Source: Salisaeta longa DSM 21114 (GTDB taxonomy: Bacteria > Bacteroidota > Rhodothermia > Rhodothermales > Salinibacteraceae). Taken from it: a DNA stretch of 64,000 bases. The stretch lies in assembly GCF_000419585.1 (NCBI RefSeq), contig NZ_ATTH01000001.1, positions 2,519,001 through 2,583,000 on the forward strand, given 5' to 3'. Every line of letters begins with the position of its first letter. The first letter of the stretch is position 1. Shown here piece by piece: positions 55,465 to 64,000 of the stretch. The notes under the pieces are model-generated. The model was not told where the DNA came from, searched no databases, and saw nothing but the letters and a program-made list of their open reading frames with translations. Both the position numbers and the translations under genes were made by a program.

Positions 55465-57738
55465 CTACCGCATGCGGGAGGGGAGCGTCCCTTCGTAGGC
55501 GGTGCGGAGCGTATCCACGGGCGCATCGATGAGGACGGGCCCCTCGGCCGCAGCGATGCGCAAGCGCCCGTCGGTGGTTACGGTGCCCAGCCGGTGCGCG
55601 CGCACGGTCGCAGGGAGGGTGTCGGACAGCGCGTCGGCGGCGTCGGCCGGTACGCTGCAAACAATCCGCGACTGATCTTCGCCAAAGAGGACCGCATCGA
55701 GGCGCGCGCCGGGGGCGGCGGGCAATGCAAGATCCAGCCCCAAGCCCTCGGCCGGCAGCACCGACTCGGCCAGCGCCACCGCGAGGCCGCCGTCCGAGAC
55801 GTCGTGGGCGTGTTGCACCACGCCGTTGCGGATGAGCGTGCGCAGGGCCTGCTGCACCGCGGCCTCCTCGTCGAGGTCGAGGTGCGGCGCGTCGCCCGCG
55901 GTTTGGCCGTGGGAAAACGCCAGGTACTCCGAGCCGCCAATGCTGCGGGCGTGCGTCCACGCCGCCGGGGTGAGGAGCACCACCACATCGCCCGGGGCCT
56001 GCACGGCGGCCGTGGTGGGGTGCGCCGCGATGTCGTCGACGATGCCCAGCATGCCAATCGAGGGCGTGGGAAAGATCGCGCCCTCCGGGTGCTCGTTGTA
56101 CAACGACACGTTGCCGCCGGTAACGGGCGTATCCAGCGCCCGGCAGGCGTCGCCAATGCCGCCCACCGCCTCCGCAAACGTCCAGTACACCTCCGGCTTG
56201 TACGGATTGCCAAAGTTGAGGCAGTTGGTGATGGCGACCGGCCGCCCGCCCGCGCACGTCACGTTACGCGCGGCCTCGGCCACCGCAATTTGCGCCCCGC
56301 GGCGCGGGTTCAGGTACACGTAGCGGCCGTTGCAGTCGCTCTTTACGGCGAGCCCCTTGCGGGTGCCCTTGATGCGCAGTACCGCAGCATCGCTGGGCCC
56401 CGGCCCCACCACGGTGTTGGTGCGCACGGTGGTATCGTACTGCTCAAACACCCAGCGCTTGCTGGCGATGTTGGGCGCAGCGAGCAGCTCCACCAGCGCC
56501 TCGCCGGCCGTCGCGGGCGTCAGGTCCTCTATCGAGGCATCGTCAAAGGCATGCACGGTGTCGAGGTACGAAGGCCGCTTGGTCTCGCGGGTGTACACCG
56601 GCGCCCCGCTGCCGGCGTCCAGGTGCGTGGCCTCCAGGTCGGCCACGGTCTCGCCATGCCATAGCACCTCCACCCGTCCCGTATCCGTGACGGTGCCAAT
56701 CTCGACGGCGTTCAAATCCCACTTCTCAAAGATGGCTTGCAGGTCGTCTTCGCGGCCGGGCGCAGCCACAATCAGCATGCGCTCCTGACTCTCCGAGAGC
56801 ATAATCTCGTAGGGTGTCATCTCCGTTTCGCGGGTGGGCACGCGATCGAGTTGCAGCCGCATGCCGGTGCCGCCGGACGCGCTCATCTCGAACGACGAGC
56901 TGGTAATGCCCGCCGCCCCCATGTCTTGCACGGCCAGCGTAACCCCGGCCCGAATGGCCTCCAGGGTGGCCTCCAGCAACAGCTTCTCGGTAAACGGATC
57001 GCCCACCTGCACGCTGGGGCGGCGGTCTTCACTCGCGTCCGAGATTTCTTCCGACGCAAACGTGGCGCCGTGGATGCCGTCGCGCCCGGTGGCCGATCCC
57101 ACGATGTACACCGCGGCTCCCGGTTCGCGGGCCACCGCGCTCGCAATTTCGTCGGCCTTTACCACGCCCACGCTCATTGCGTTCACCAGCGGATTGCCTT
57201 CGTAGGCTTCGTCAAAGTAGACGTCGCCGGCCACGGTGGGCACGCCAAACGAGTTGCCGTAGTCGCCGATGCCGCCCACCACCCCATCAAACAGGTAGCG
57301 CACCCGCGCATCGTCGAGCGGACCAAACCGCAGCGAGTTGAGCGCGCACATGGGCCGCGCGCCCATCGTAAAGATGTCGCGATGGATGCCGCCCACCCCG
57401 GTGGCCGCGCCCTGGTACGGCTCCACGGCCGACGGGTGGTTGTGGCTTTCCATCTTAAACGCTACCCCGAGCCCGTCGCCAATATCCACGAGGCCCGCGT
57501 TTTCCTCGCCGGCGGCCACAAGAAGTTGTGGGCCGTCGCTGGGCAGGGTCTTTAGCAGGTTCAGCGAGTTTTTATACGAGCAGTGCTCGCTCCACATCAC
57601 CGAGTAGATGCCCAGCTCCACAAACGTAGGCGTGCGGCCCAGGGCATCAACAATCCACCCATATTCTTCGGCCGTTAGGCCGTGCTCTTGGGCCAGGGCG
57701 GCGGTTACTTCCGGGTCGTTGGGCAGCGCAGTGGGCAT
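55465..57738 (-). CDS. purL: Phosphoribosylformylglycinamidine synthase subunit II
   Basis: 757 residues, the size of small PurL that works with PurS and Pur[15 protein letters not shown] at the N-terminus, [39 protein letters not shown] and the second-half GNVSLYNE and [13 protein letters not shown] are conserved. It makes FGAM in purine synthesis. purS and purQ are not in the window. Confidence 0.96.
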   Translation of the reverse strand: MPTALPNDPEVTAALAQEHGLTAEEYGWIVDALGRTPTFVELGIYSVMWSEHCSYKNSLNLLKTLPSDGPQLLVAAGEENAGLVDIGDGLGVAFKMESHNHPSAVEPYQGAATGVGGIHRDIFTMGARPMCALNSLRFGPLDDARVRYLFDGVVGGIGDYGNSFGVPTVAGDVYFDEAYEGNPLVNAMSVGVVKADEIASAVAREPGAAVYIVGSATGRDGIHGATFASEEISDASEDRRPSVQVGDPFTEKLLLEATLEAIRAGVTLAVQDMGAAGITSSSFEMSASGGTGMRLQLDRVPTRETEMTPYEIMLSESQERMLIVAAPGREDDLQAIFEKWDLNAVEIGTVTDTGRVEVLWHGETVADLEATHLDAGSGAPVYTRETKRPSYLDTVHAFDDASIEDLTPATAGEALVELLAAPNIASKRWVFEQYDTTVRTNTVVGPGPSDAAVLRIKGTRKGLAVKSDCNGRYVYLNPRRGAQIAVAEAARNVTCAGGRPVAITNCLNFGNPYKPEVYWTFAEAVGGIGDACRALDTPVTGGNVSLYNEHPEGAIFPTPSIGMLGIVDDIAAHPTTAAVQAPGDVVVLLTPAAWTHARSIGGSEYLAFSHGQTAGDAPHLDLDEEAAVQQALRTLIRNGVVQHAHDVSDGGLAVALAESVLPAEGLGLDLALPAAPGARLDAVLFGEDQSRIVCSVPADAADALSDTLPATVRAHRLGTVTTDGRLRIAAAEGPVLIDAPVDTLRTAYEGTLPSRMR

Positions 57739-57877
57739 AGCAGGCGTCGTTGGCTGAAAAGGGGCGCACCGGTAAGGTATAAAACGCAGCGGACCGGGTC
57801 AGGTGCGCGGCGCAACACTTCGCGAATCACGTGGGAATTTTCGTGACACGCCCCGCGACTGATTTTTGCTCGTTTGC

Positions 57878-57938
57878 GGAGATTGCCACGTACCACAGGC
57901 ATGACCTACGGCCCTCGCCTTCGCTCCTCGCAATGACA
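57878..57938 (+). repeat. REP-like palindromic repeat, copy B
   Basis: Begins GGAGATTGCCACG and ends CGCTCCTCGCAATGAC. The middle contains CCACAGGCATGACCTACGGCC, the inverted complement of a word near copy A. Confidence 0.75.
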
Positions 57939-57962
57939 TTGAGGACGGAGTGCCAAAACGAT

Positions 57963-57978
57963 GCGTTGGTGGTTCAGA
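57963..57978 (+). repeat. Direct repeat, first copy
   Basis: GCGTTGGTGGTTCAGA, identical to 58223-58238, each located after a REP-like element and followed by a similar GGC...CCAAC-GCACGC stretch. Confidence 0.8.
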
Positions 57979-58040
57979 CGGCCATTCGGCTCGGTTCGCC
58001 CAACTGCACGCGCAACGTACAGAAAAGCAATACCCTTCTT

Positions 58041-58085
58041 GTCATCGCGAGGAGTGAGCGCAAAGCGAGCTACGTGGCGATCTCC
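58041..58085 (-). repeat. REP-like palindromic repeat, copy C (inverted)
   Basis: Reading the minus strand gives GGAGATCGCCACGTAGC and ends CTCCTCGCGATGAC, i.e. the copy B form with two substitutions. Confidence 0.75.
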
Positions 58086-58110
58086 CTGTACGCGCAAAAA
58101 CGATCGGTTG

Positions 58111-58197
58111 GGGAGATTGCCCTTCCATGATGACCTTCGGCTTCCGCTCCAGGATGATCCAAAGGCCTCCAGGCTCACTGCGTTCGCTCGCAATGAC
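58111..58197 (+). repeat. REP-like palindromic repeat, copy D
   Basis: Begins GGGAGATTGCC and ends GTTCGCTCGCAATGAC; its middle carries ATGATGACCTTCGGCTTCC. It is longer than copies A-C. Confidence 0.7.
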
Positions 58198-58222
58198 AAC
58201 AGAGAGAACGTGAGGAAACGGA

Positions 58223-58238
58223 GCGTTGGTGGTTCAGA
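58223..58238 (+). repeat. Direct repeat, second copy
   Basis: GCGTTGGTGGTTCAGA, identical to 57963-57978. Confidence 0.8.
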
Positions 58239-58349
58239 GGGCTGTTCCGGCGGGTTTGGCCAACCGCACGCCATGCGCTCGGAACAAAGTAGCGAATGGA
58301 TGCATCCAATACGATCCGCTAATCACGACAGCGGTGTTCTTTTACATAT

Positions 58350-58715
58350 GGGGATGACACGGCTTCGACGGGTGGTAAACGTGCAGTGGACTGTCCTGCC
58401 GAGCTTCCTGATACGCTCGTAAATCAGGTCAGGAACGTGTAACTGCGGACGATTACTCGTACGCGATGGCGGCGTAAACCCGCCATCTGTCTCTTTCTCG
58501 GCTCGGCTATTGGCCGGTTAGAGACATCGATTAGATAGCCTTGCGCTTGTCCGTTCCGGCTGCACGGACGAGCGTTAAAATCAATCAGCCTTGGCGACGG
58601 CTTGGCCCGGTGGACGGGCTCTAGGCCGAAGCGACACTCAAATGCTGTCCACTATGCAGGTAGAGGTTCAACGTGTACGGCCACTCGGACCCGGGTTCGA
58701 CTCCCGGCATCTCCA
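58350..58715 (+). ncRNA. ssrA: tmRNA (SsrA)
   Basis: 366 bases. The 5' end GGGGATGACACGGCTTCGACGG and 3' end GGGTTCGACTCCCGGCATCTCCA are the paired tRNA-like ends; GGGGATG pairs with CATCTCC (one G-U). The internal tag frame 58445-58477 reads GCG GAC GAT TAC TCG TAC GCG ATG GCG GCG TAA, giving ADDYSYAMAA. It rescues stalled ribosomes and tags nascent chains for proteolysis with SmpB (not in the window). CCA is not encoded. Confidence 0.96.
58445..58477 (+). other. tmRNA tag reading frame (ADDYSYAMAA)
   Basis: Ten codons and TAA inside the tmRNA. The degradation tag ends in ...AMAA rather than the ...LAA of E. coli. Confidence 0.93.
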
Positions 58716-58744
58716 CTAGTAGTTAGTAGCTTGTAGTACGTTGC

Positions 58745-58779
58745 AGCCCCTCGGCTTTTTTGGTCGAGGGGCTTTTTTA
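58745..58779 (+). terminator. Intrinsic terminator downstream of tmRNA
   Basis: AGCCCCTCG (58745-58753) pairs with CGAGGGGCT (58765-58773), followed by six or more T residues. Confidence 0.93.
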
Positions 58780-58793
58780 TTGCGCGTGTGTCG

Positions 58794-61700
58794 TTACGCA
58801 CTGAGGTCGATGGGCTGCAGCGTCTCGGTATCGGTAAACCAGAGCCCGGCCGAGGCGACGCGCGCGTCGGGCTGGGCGTTCCAGTAGCGGGCGTACTGCC
58901 GCACCTGCTGCACGTACGGGTGATCGTCGGGCACGTACGGCAGCGTGGCGTCGTTGGGTAGGCGATCGGTTTTGTAGTCGACGATGTGCCAGCCGTCGGC
59001 GTCCCGGTACAGCAGGTCGATGACGCCGCGCATCACCACGGGCGTCCCCTCGGCGTCGGGCGTGCACGTCACAAACGGATATTCGGCGTAGGCTACGTCG
59101 GCGTCTCGGATCTGCGCGGCCAGCGGGGTCTGGCGGAAGCGCTCCAGGGTGGTGTGTGCGCGCCGGGCGAGGGCCGCGGCATCGAGCGACGGGTCGGGCG
59201 CTTCCAGGCGTGCATTGACGGCCGCCAGGCGCTCCTGAAGCACCGCAACCGCCGGGGGCCGCGGGTCGTCGGCACGGGCCTGCACCCACCGCTCCAGGGC
59301 GTCGTGGATGACCGTCCCGTAGGCCGCGCCGTACCCGCTCGTCCACCGCAGGGGCGTGGCGTTGTGCTTCCCGCCGCTCACGGTGGCCGTTGCAAAGGTG
59401 GGCCGCGTGAGAGCGTCCGGACGGTCGCCACCTCCATCCGCGGGGGGCGGCGCATGCACGTGGGGCATGGGGGGCGGATCGGCGGGGGCCGCTTCGCCAT
59501 CGGCCGGTGCCCCAGTGCGCAGGCGCGGGGCGTCAATGGCTTCGGTGTACGCATGCAGCGGCTGCCACGTCGACGCGCAGGGATCGCCGTCCTTTTTGGG
59601 ACCGTAGGCAATCACCAGCAGATTTTCGGCGCGTGTGGCGGCCACGTAGCGCAGGCGATGCTCCTCGGCGGCCTGGTGCGCGTCCTCCAGCGGCGCAAAC
59701 ACATCGTTCCATCCGCGGGGCGCGTGGGTGGCCGTTGCGCGGTAGGAGCCCTGCTGCATGAGCGGGGCCACGAGGCGTGCGGGGCCGTCGGCGGGGCGGT
59801 ACACGTGCTGGGTGGCCTGGCCGTGCGACCGGCCCTTGGGCCCTGCCAAGAACACCACGGGCGCCTCCAGCCCCTTCGCCTGATGCACGTTCATGATGCG
59901 CACGGCTTGCGGGGAGCCGCTGTGGAGCGTGCGGCTGTCTTCTGGCTCCTCGCCGTGCACGATGTCGTGCAGGACGTTGACGAGGTCCGACCAGTGCGCG
60001 CCCTCGCCGGCGTGGCGTTGCAGGAGGTCGAGCGCGGTGAGAAGGCGTCCGGCCTGCAGTGCGCGCCCCGAGGGGTCGGACGGCGTGGCTACGGCCGGGA
60101 GCAGCCCCAGCCGCTCCACCACGTCGTGCAGCGCCAGTGCGGGCCGCTTCGATTGCAGGAGCGTGCGCACATCGGCCAGCCGCTCCGCGGCGCCCGCGAG
60201 ACGCCGGGCGGTGTCGGACGGCAGCGCGTCGCGCACGGCCGCCTGGCGCGCCCCGGACAGCGCATCGAACGCCGCACCGTCGGCCGCATCGCAGGCCACG
60301 CGGTAGGCGTAGAGGTCGTCGTCGCTGCAGCCCACGAGGCCGCTGCGCAGGTACGCGAGTTGCGCCACGGCATCGTCGGGGCGCACAGCCGCCCGCAGCG
60401 CCGCCAGCAGATCCTGCACCGCCGGGCCATCGCCCAGGTCCTCGCTGCCGGTAATGGCAAACGGGATGTTGTGCGCGGCCAGCGCTTTGGCGTACATCGA
60501 CAACCGCTTCTTTTTACGGGTGAGCACCATGAAGTCGCCGTAGGCCGCTCCGCCCGGAAACACCACATCGGCGGCGTCTTGGGGCCCCGCCATCGGATGG
60601 GCCGTGCCGCGATCGACGGCCGCGCGAATGAACCGGGCAATCTGCTGGGCCTCATCCGCAAAAAAAGCATCCGTGTTGCGGCCGTACGCGCCGGTTTTCA
60701 GCACGCGAACGCACGCATCCGTTCGGCCCGCGGGGCGGTGCGCAGCAAACGGCTCGTAGCTGGCCTGCACGGTTTCCTCGTCCGTCCCCTCGTCCTGATG
60801 CTCCGCAAACAGCTCCGTGAAGGCGTCGTCGCAAAATTGAAGGATCTCGGGGCGCGAGCGAAAATTGAGCCGGAGCGATGTGACGCGCCCGCCGGTTGCC
60901 TCCATCCGCTCGGTGACGGCCTCAAAAATGGTGATGTCGGCGCGCCGGAAGCGGTAGATAGATTGCTTGTCGTCGCCTACGATGAACAGGCTGCCGGGCC
61001 GGGGCGTGCAGGTGCGCCAGTCGGTGGCGGTGGGGTCGGTGCTGGTCAGCAGGAACAAAATCTCGGCCTGGAGCGGGTCGGTGTCCTGAAATTCGTCGAC
61101 CAGCAGGCGCGGGAAGCGCTGGTGCACGGCCGTCCGGATGTCGGGGTGATCGCGGAGCAGCTCGCGGGTCCAGTACAGCACGTCGTGGTGGGTCAGCAGC
61201 CCCTCGGCCCGGCGGCGCGCGGTGTACCGCTCGGCGGCGGGGGTTACAAACGCTACGGCTTGGCGGTGGGCATACGCCGTCCATTCCGTTAGGGGCGGCT
61301 GCACGGCTGCATAAAGGGCCGGATAGGCGTTGTCGCGCAGGTGCCGAGCAGATTCGTACGCCTCACTCCCCGATGCGCCCCAGCGGTTTAACTTCACGCG
61401 TCCCTTTTTCTCTTTGGTTCCTTTGCACAAGGCCTGAAGAAAGCGGGCCTGGTGGGCGGGGGTGTCGAGCGGCAGATGGCGCATCATGTCTTCGGCCCGA
61501 TCCAGCGCTTGTTGGGCGCGGTCGCGGTCGCCCAGCGGCGGGTCCGGGCGTAGCGCTTGCCACCGCTCCACGAACGCCCGCGCGGTGTCCACCGCCTCGT
61601 CAAGCGCGGGCGGCGCGTCGGGCGCGTTGGTGTACGGCGTCAGCTCGGGGTGCGCGCTGAACGTGGCATACAAGCTCTCCAGCCGCTCCATCGGCAGCCC

Positions 61701-62264
61701 CAGCGTGTCCTCCAGCTCAACGCGCAGCGGGTCGCCGGCGCGCTCCTGCACGTAGGCCTGCCACGTGGCGGTGCGCAGCGGCGCAAGGTCGTCTTCCTCG
61801 GCGCCCACCATAAAATCAAGGGGAAGCGCCGCCTCAAACGCGTAGGTGCGCAAGATGCGTCCATAAAACGCGTGCAGCGTGCCAATGAAGCATTGCTCTG
61901 CCTCGGCCTGGGCCTGCCGGATCCGGTGCAGCTCCTCGGTGGGCGCGTCCGATGTGTGTGCGCGTTGCGTGAGGGCTTCGGCCGTGCGGCGCAGCTCGGC
62001 ATGAAAGCGTTCCTTCATCTCGCCGGCGGCTTTGCGCGTGAACGTGATGGCTGCCAGGTCGCGCGGACGGGCCGCGCCGGTGCGCAGCAGCGCCACCATG
62101 CGGGCCACCAGCGTCGTCGTTTTGCCCGATCCCGCCGCGGCGCGCACAACAAAGTTCGTGTCGGCCTCGAAGGAGTCCAGCGACGGGAGGGGCTCGTCGG
62201 GTTGCCACGGCCCGATGCAGGCGCGGGCGGCGTGGTCGGCGGAGGCGTTGGGGGCGGTAGACAT
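58794..62264 (-). CDS. AddA/RecB-like UvrD-family helicase-nuclease
   Basis: 1,156 residues. Superfamily 1A helicase: VRAAAGSGKTTTLVARMVALL (Lys48), LLVDEFQDTDPLQAEIL, LFIVGDDKQSIYRFRRADI, and IMNVHQAKGLEAPVVFLAGPKG. The C-terminal nuclease has GVIDLLYRDADGWHIVDYKTDRLP (the PD-(D/E)xK acidic and lysine residues). It processes double-strand breaks together with the AddB-like protein encoded 42 bases upstream. The tmRNA lies convergently downstream. Confidence 0.92.
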   Translation of the reverse strand: MSTAPNASADHAARACIGPWQPDEPLPSLDSFEADTNFVVRAAAGSGKTTTLVARMVALLRTGAARPRDLAAITFTRKAAGEMKERFHAELRRTAEALTQRAHTSDAPTEELHRIRQAQAEAEQCFIGTLHAFYGRILRTYAFEAALPLDFMVGAEEDDLAPLRTATWQAYVQERAGDPLRVELEDTLGLPMERLESLYATFSAHPELTPYTNAPDAPPALDEAVDTARAFVERWQALRPDPPLGDRDRAQQALDRAEDMMRHLPLDTPAHQARFLQALCKGTKEKKGRVKLNRWGASGSEAYESARHLRDNAYPALYAAVQPPLTEWTAYAHRQAVAFVTPAAERYTARRRAEGLLTHHDVLYWTRELLRDHPDIRTAVHQRFPRLLVDEFQDTDPLQAEILFLLTSTDPTATDWRTCTPRPGSLFIVGDDKQSIYRFRRADITIFEAVTERMEATGGRVTSLRLNFRSRPEILQFCDDAFTELFAEHQDEGTDEETVQASYEPFAAHRPAGRTDACVRVLKTGAYGRNTDAFFADEAQQIARFIRAAVDRGTAHPMAGPQDAADVVFPGGAAYGDFMVLTRKKKRLSMYAKALAAHNIPFAITGSEDLGDGPAVQDLLAALRAAVRPDDAVAQLAYLRSGLVGCSDDDLYAYRVACDAADGAAFDALSGARQAAVRDALPSDTARRLAGAAERLADVRTLLQSKRPALALHDVVERLGLLPAVATPSDPSGRALQAGRLLTALDLLQRHAGEGAHWSDLVNVLHDIVHGEEPEDSRTLHSGSPQAVRIMNVHQAKGLEAPVVFLAGPKGRSHGQATQHVYRPADGPARLVAPLMQQGSYRATATHAPRGWNDVFAPLEDAHQAAEEHRLRYVAATRAENLLVIAYGPKKDGDPCASTWQPLHAYTEAIDAPRLRTGAPADGEAAPADPPPMPHVHAPPPADGGGDRPDALTRPTFATATVSGGKHNATPLRWTSGYGAAYGTVIHDALERWVQARADDPRPPAVAVLQERLAAVNARLEAPDPSLDAAALARRAHTTLERFRQTPLAAQIRDADVAYAEYPFVTCTPDAEGTPVVMRGVIDLLYRDADGWHIVDYKTDRLPNDATLPYVPDDHPYVQQVRQYARYWNAQPDARVASAGLWFTDTETLQPIDLSA

Positions 62265-62306
62265 AGCGCGGTGGAGGGATGCGATGGATGCGGCGACGGA
62301 TCGGTG

Positions 62307-64000
62307 CTACTGAAGAAAATGCGGGACCGGACGCGCTTCTTCGGGAAATGCTTTGGCGGCCAGCGCGCGCTTCCGTGCGTCTAGGTCGGGCACGAGAGCG
62401 TCGTACGCGCCAAACGCCCAACTGCTTGCCGCGTCCAGGTCGGGGCGCATGGGAAACGTACCGGTGCGCAGGAGGCGCATGAGGTGGCGGAGGGTGCCGT
62501 GCAGGGCGGTCTCGGCGCGTTCGTCGAGCGGCCACGACAGGCGGTTGCCCATCTCTTTCACGGAGAAAAACGCGTAGCCTGATTCTGCAACTGGACGGTC
62601 GAAGTGTTGGTGTGCAACGGCTCCGTAGAGCGCCCACTGCAGCGTCTCGCCGTGCTTCAGGGGCCACTCGGTGTCGAAGCTGTAGCGGCTGCCCGTCTTG
62701 TAGTCCCACAGGTGGAGCCGGCCGTCGGCGGCCGTGTCGATGCGGTCGATGCGGCCACGCAGCGGCACCGCCGCACCGTCGGGGAGCCTCAGGCGGAAGG
62801 GCCCCGCGTCGCCCCGCCGCTTGCGGGCGCCCCGGTAGCCAAAGCCCCACTCTACGTGTAGCGGCTCGAAGGCGTCGGCGCGCTGCCGCTCGCTTTCCAC
62901 AAACAGCCGGGCCGGAAGCATCAGTCGTTTGCGGATGCTATCGCGCGACGTGCCCGCCCCGATGTGGTCGCGGGCCGCCCAATCGTCGATGCACGCGTCG
63001 ATGTGGTCCATCAGCCGCTCGTGGGCCGCGTCGGTAGCCAGCGCCTCGGGGTCTTCGCGCATGAACTGCTCGAAGGCCCGGTGCAAGATGGCGCCCTTGC
63101 GCAGTGCATCGAGCCACGGCTCGTCGTGCAGCGCAGGCTCGTTGAGCGGTCGCACGCGCAGCACGTACTTCACGAAGTAGGCGTAGGGCGAGGCGGCGAG
63201 CGTCTGCAGGCGGTTGGCAGAGAGGGGCGCGCCGCGGTACGACGGGTCGAGCGGATCGAGCGCCGGGTAGTCGGCGGCAGACAGCAGGCCGTCGTAGGCG
63301 GTGTAGCGGTCGGCGGCCCGCGCAGCCCGCGCCTGTTCGCCATCGCGTATCCACGGGTGCTGGGCGTGCAGCGCAGCCCGCGCCGTAGACCACGCCGTGG
63401 AGGGGGGCGGATCGCCGGCCGCGGGCGGGGCCGATGCCGGGTGGGTAGCTACGAGCCACGCCTCATCAGCCGACAGGGCCGGAAGCTGCGCCGGCGGCAC
63501 GAATCCTTCGCGCGCGGCAGTGCCGGGCGGTACCTGGTGGGCGGCGAGGTGGTCGCGGTACAGCGTCGAGGCAAACCGCTCCTCGCCGGTGGCCGGATCA
63601 AAGTGCATCGCCACGAGCGTCTGCGCCCCGGTGTGCCGGTCGAGGGCCGCGCGAAAGCGCCAGGCGGCGGCATCGGCGGCGCGGCGCGGGTGCGCCACGG
63701 TGGCGGCTTGCTCCTCCGAGAGCGTCGCCCGCACCGGCCCGCGCAACACCGGGTCGTCGAGCGAGGCCACAGCGGTCGTCTCGTTGTCGAGGCCCACCAC
63801 GTACAGATCGGTGCGCCCCATGAAGCCGGCGCTGTCGAGCGGTACGATATGCAGCGCCCCGGGCTGCGGCCGCCGCGCGCCCACGTACCGCGACGTAAGT
63901 TCGTTGCGCAGCACCGGCAGCACGGCGCCCAGCGACTGGGGCGGGTCGACCGCAAGGGTGCGCCACTCCGGAAAGATCGTGGCGTGCAGCACGCGATGCG
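62307..64000 (-). CDS. AddB-like PD-(D/E)xK exonuclease subunit (5' end outside the window)
   Basis: At least 561 residues visible from an internal Met codon at 63990-63992; the frame stays open to the window edge (HRV before it), so the N-terminus is missing. The C-terminal nuclease has GRIDRIDTAADGRLHLWDYKTGS and LQWALYGAVAHQHF. The cysteines that bind an Fe-S cluster in Bacillus AddB are not visible (the matching ASPYAYFVKYVL has no Cys). It is the upstream partner of the AddA-like helicase, in one operon. No AddB helicase-fold remnant can be judged from the visible part. Confidence 0.8.
   Translation of the reverse strand, partial: HRVLHATIFPEWRTLAVDPPQSLGAVLPVLRNELTSRYVGARRPQPGALHIVPLDSAGFMGRTDLYVVGLDNETTAVASLDDPVLRGPVRATLSEEQAATVAHPRRAADAAAWRFRAALDRHTGAQTLVAMHFDPATGEERFASTLYRDHLAAHQVPPGTAAREGFVPPAQLPALSADEAWLVATHPASAPPAAGDPPPSTAWSTARAALHAQHPWIRDGEQARAARAADRYTAYDGLLSAADYPALDPLDPSYRGAPLSANRLQTLAASPYAYFVKYVLRVRPLNEPALHDEPWLDALRKGAILHRAFEQFMREDPEALATDAAHERLMDHIDACIDDWAARDHIGAGTSRDSIRKRLMLPARLFVESERQRADAFEPLHVEWGFGYRGARKRRGDAGPFRLRLPDGAAVPLRGRIDRIDTAADGRLHLWDYKTGSRYSFDTEWPLKHGETLQWALYGAVAHQHFDRPVAESGYAFFSVKEMGNRLSWPLDERAETALHGTLRHLMRLLRTGTFPMRPDLDAASSWAFGAYDALVPDLDARKRALAAKAFPEEARPVPHFLQ

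Larger units (their letters stand above)
57739..58349. other. Non-coding region with REP-like repeats between purL and tmRNA
   Basis: 611 bases, no gene. It contains three REP-like elements (57878-57938, 58041-58085 inverted, 58111-58197) and a 16-base exact direct repeat (57963-57978 and 58223-58238). The two flanked blocks, 57878-58011 and 58111-58272, appear to be diverged copies of a unit of about 135-160 bases. The tmRNA promoter should lie within the last 100 bases. Confidence 0.7.

Overview
The window is 64 kb of GC-rich bacterial chromosome, almost certainly from the Rhodothermota (Salinibacter / Salisaeta / Rhodothermus relatives). Signs of this are a TonB-dependent receptor with a carboxypeptidase-regulatory N-terminal domain followed by a DUF4249 lipoprotein, a DUF2911 protein, a Tat-exported high-potential iron-sulfur protein (HiPIPs are respiratory carriers in Rhodothermus), PD40/amidohydrolase and S9 peptidases of the type common in this group, and a tmRNA with tag ADDYSYAMAA. 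The genus is an inference. Most of the window is ordinary core genome.

Layout. 1-2330 looks like the end of an integron gene-cassette array. Two attC-like sites (381-496 and 1534-1663) have complementary R boxes, a paired L box with extrahelical bases, and genes in the expected orientation. The first follows a broken DUF433/DUF5615 toxin-antitoxin-type pair and the second follows two small membrane proteins. From pgeF (2330) onward the content is chromosomal: an S9 peptidase fused to a formylglycine-generating-enzyme-like domain, a peroxiredoxin, sppA, the heat-shock operon hrcA-grpE-dnaJ, a flavin reductase-like gene, a TIGR02757 gene, truA, ssb, a stand-alone Lrp/AsnC ligand domain, two exported proteins, tRNA-Glu(CTC), a parvulin lipoprotein, the TonB receptor/DUF4249 pair, a DUF72/flippase-like pair, a HIT protein, a PHP phosphoesterase and ribH.

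26.9-34.35 kb is visibly less GC-rich. It carries a second DUF433 gene with only the first residues of its DUF5615 partner, then a complete tripartite RND efflux operon (TolC, membrane fusion protein, RND pump) ending in a small possibly PII-like protein. It looks acquired.

34.35-58 kb holds katG, a very large PD40-amidohydrolase, a small membrane protein, the HiPIP, a YiiD-type thioesterase, recQ, an NAD(P)-binding protein with a Dda/RecD-like helicase, a pirin, an N-acetylmuramoyl-L-alanine amidase, a GH13 lipoprotein, a DEAD-box helicase, a BON-LysM lipoprotein, trxB, trxA and purL. 57.7-58.35 kb is non-coding and packed with REP-like palindromic repeats, also present at 49.9 kb. Then come tmRNA (58350-58715) with a strong terminator, and an AddA/AddB-like helicase-nuclease operon that runs off the right edge.

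The most interesting structures are the attC-like sites at the left edge, the low-GC RND module with a histidine-containing insertion and a small downstream protein, the S9-FGE fusion, and the REP-like repeat cluster beside ssrA.
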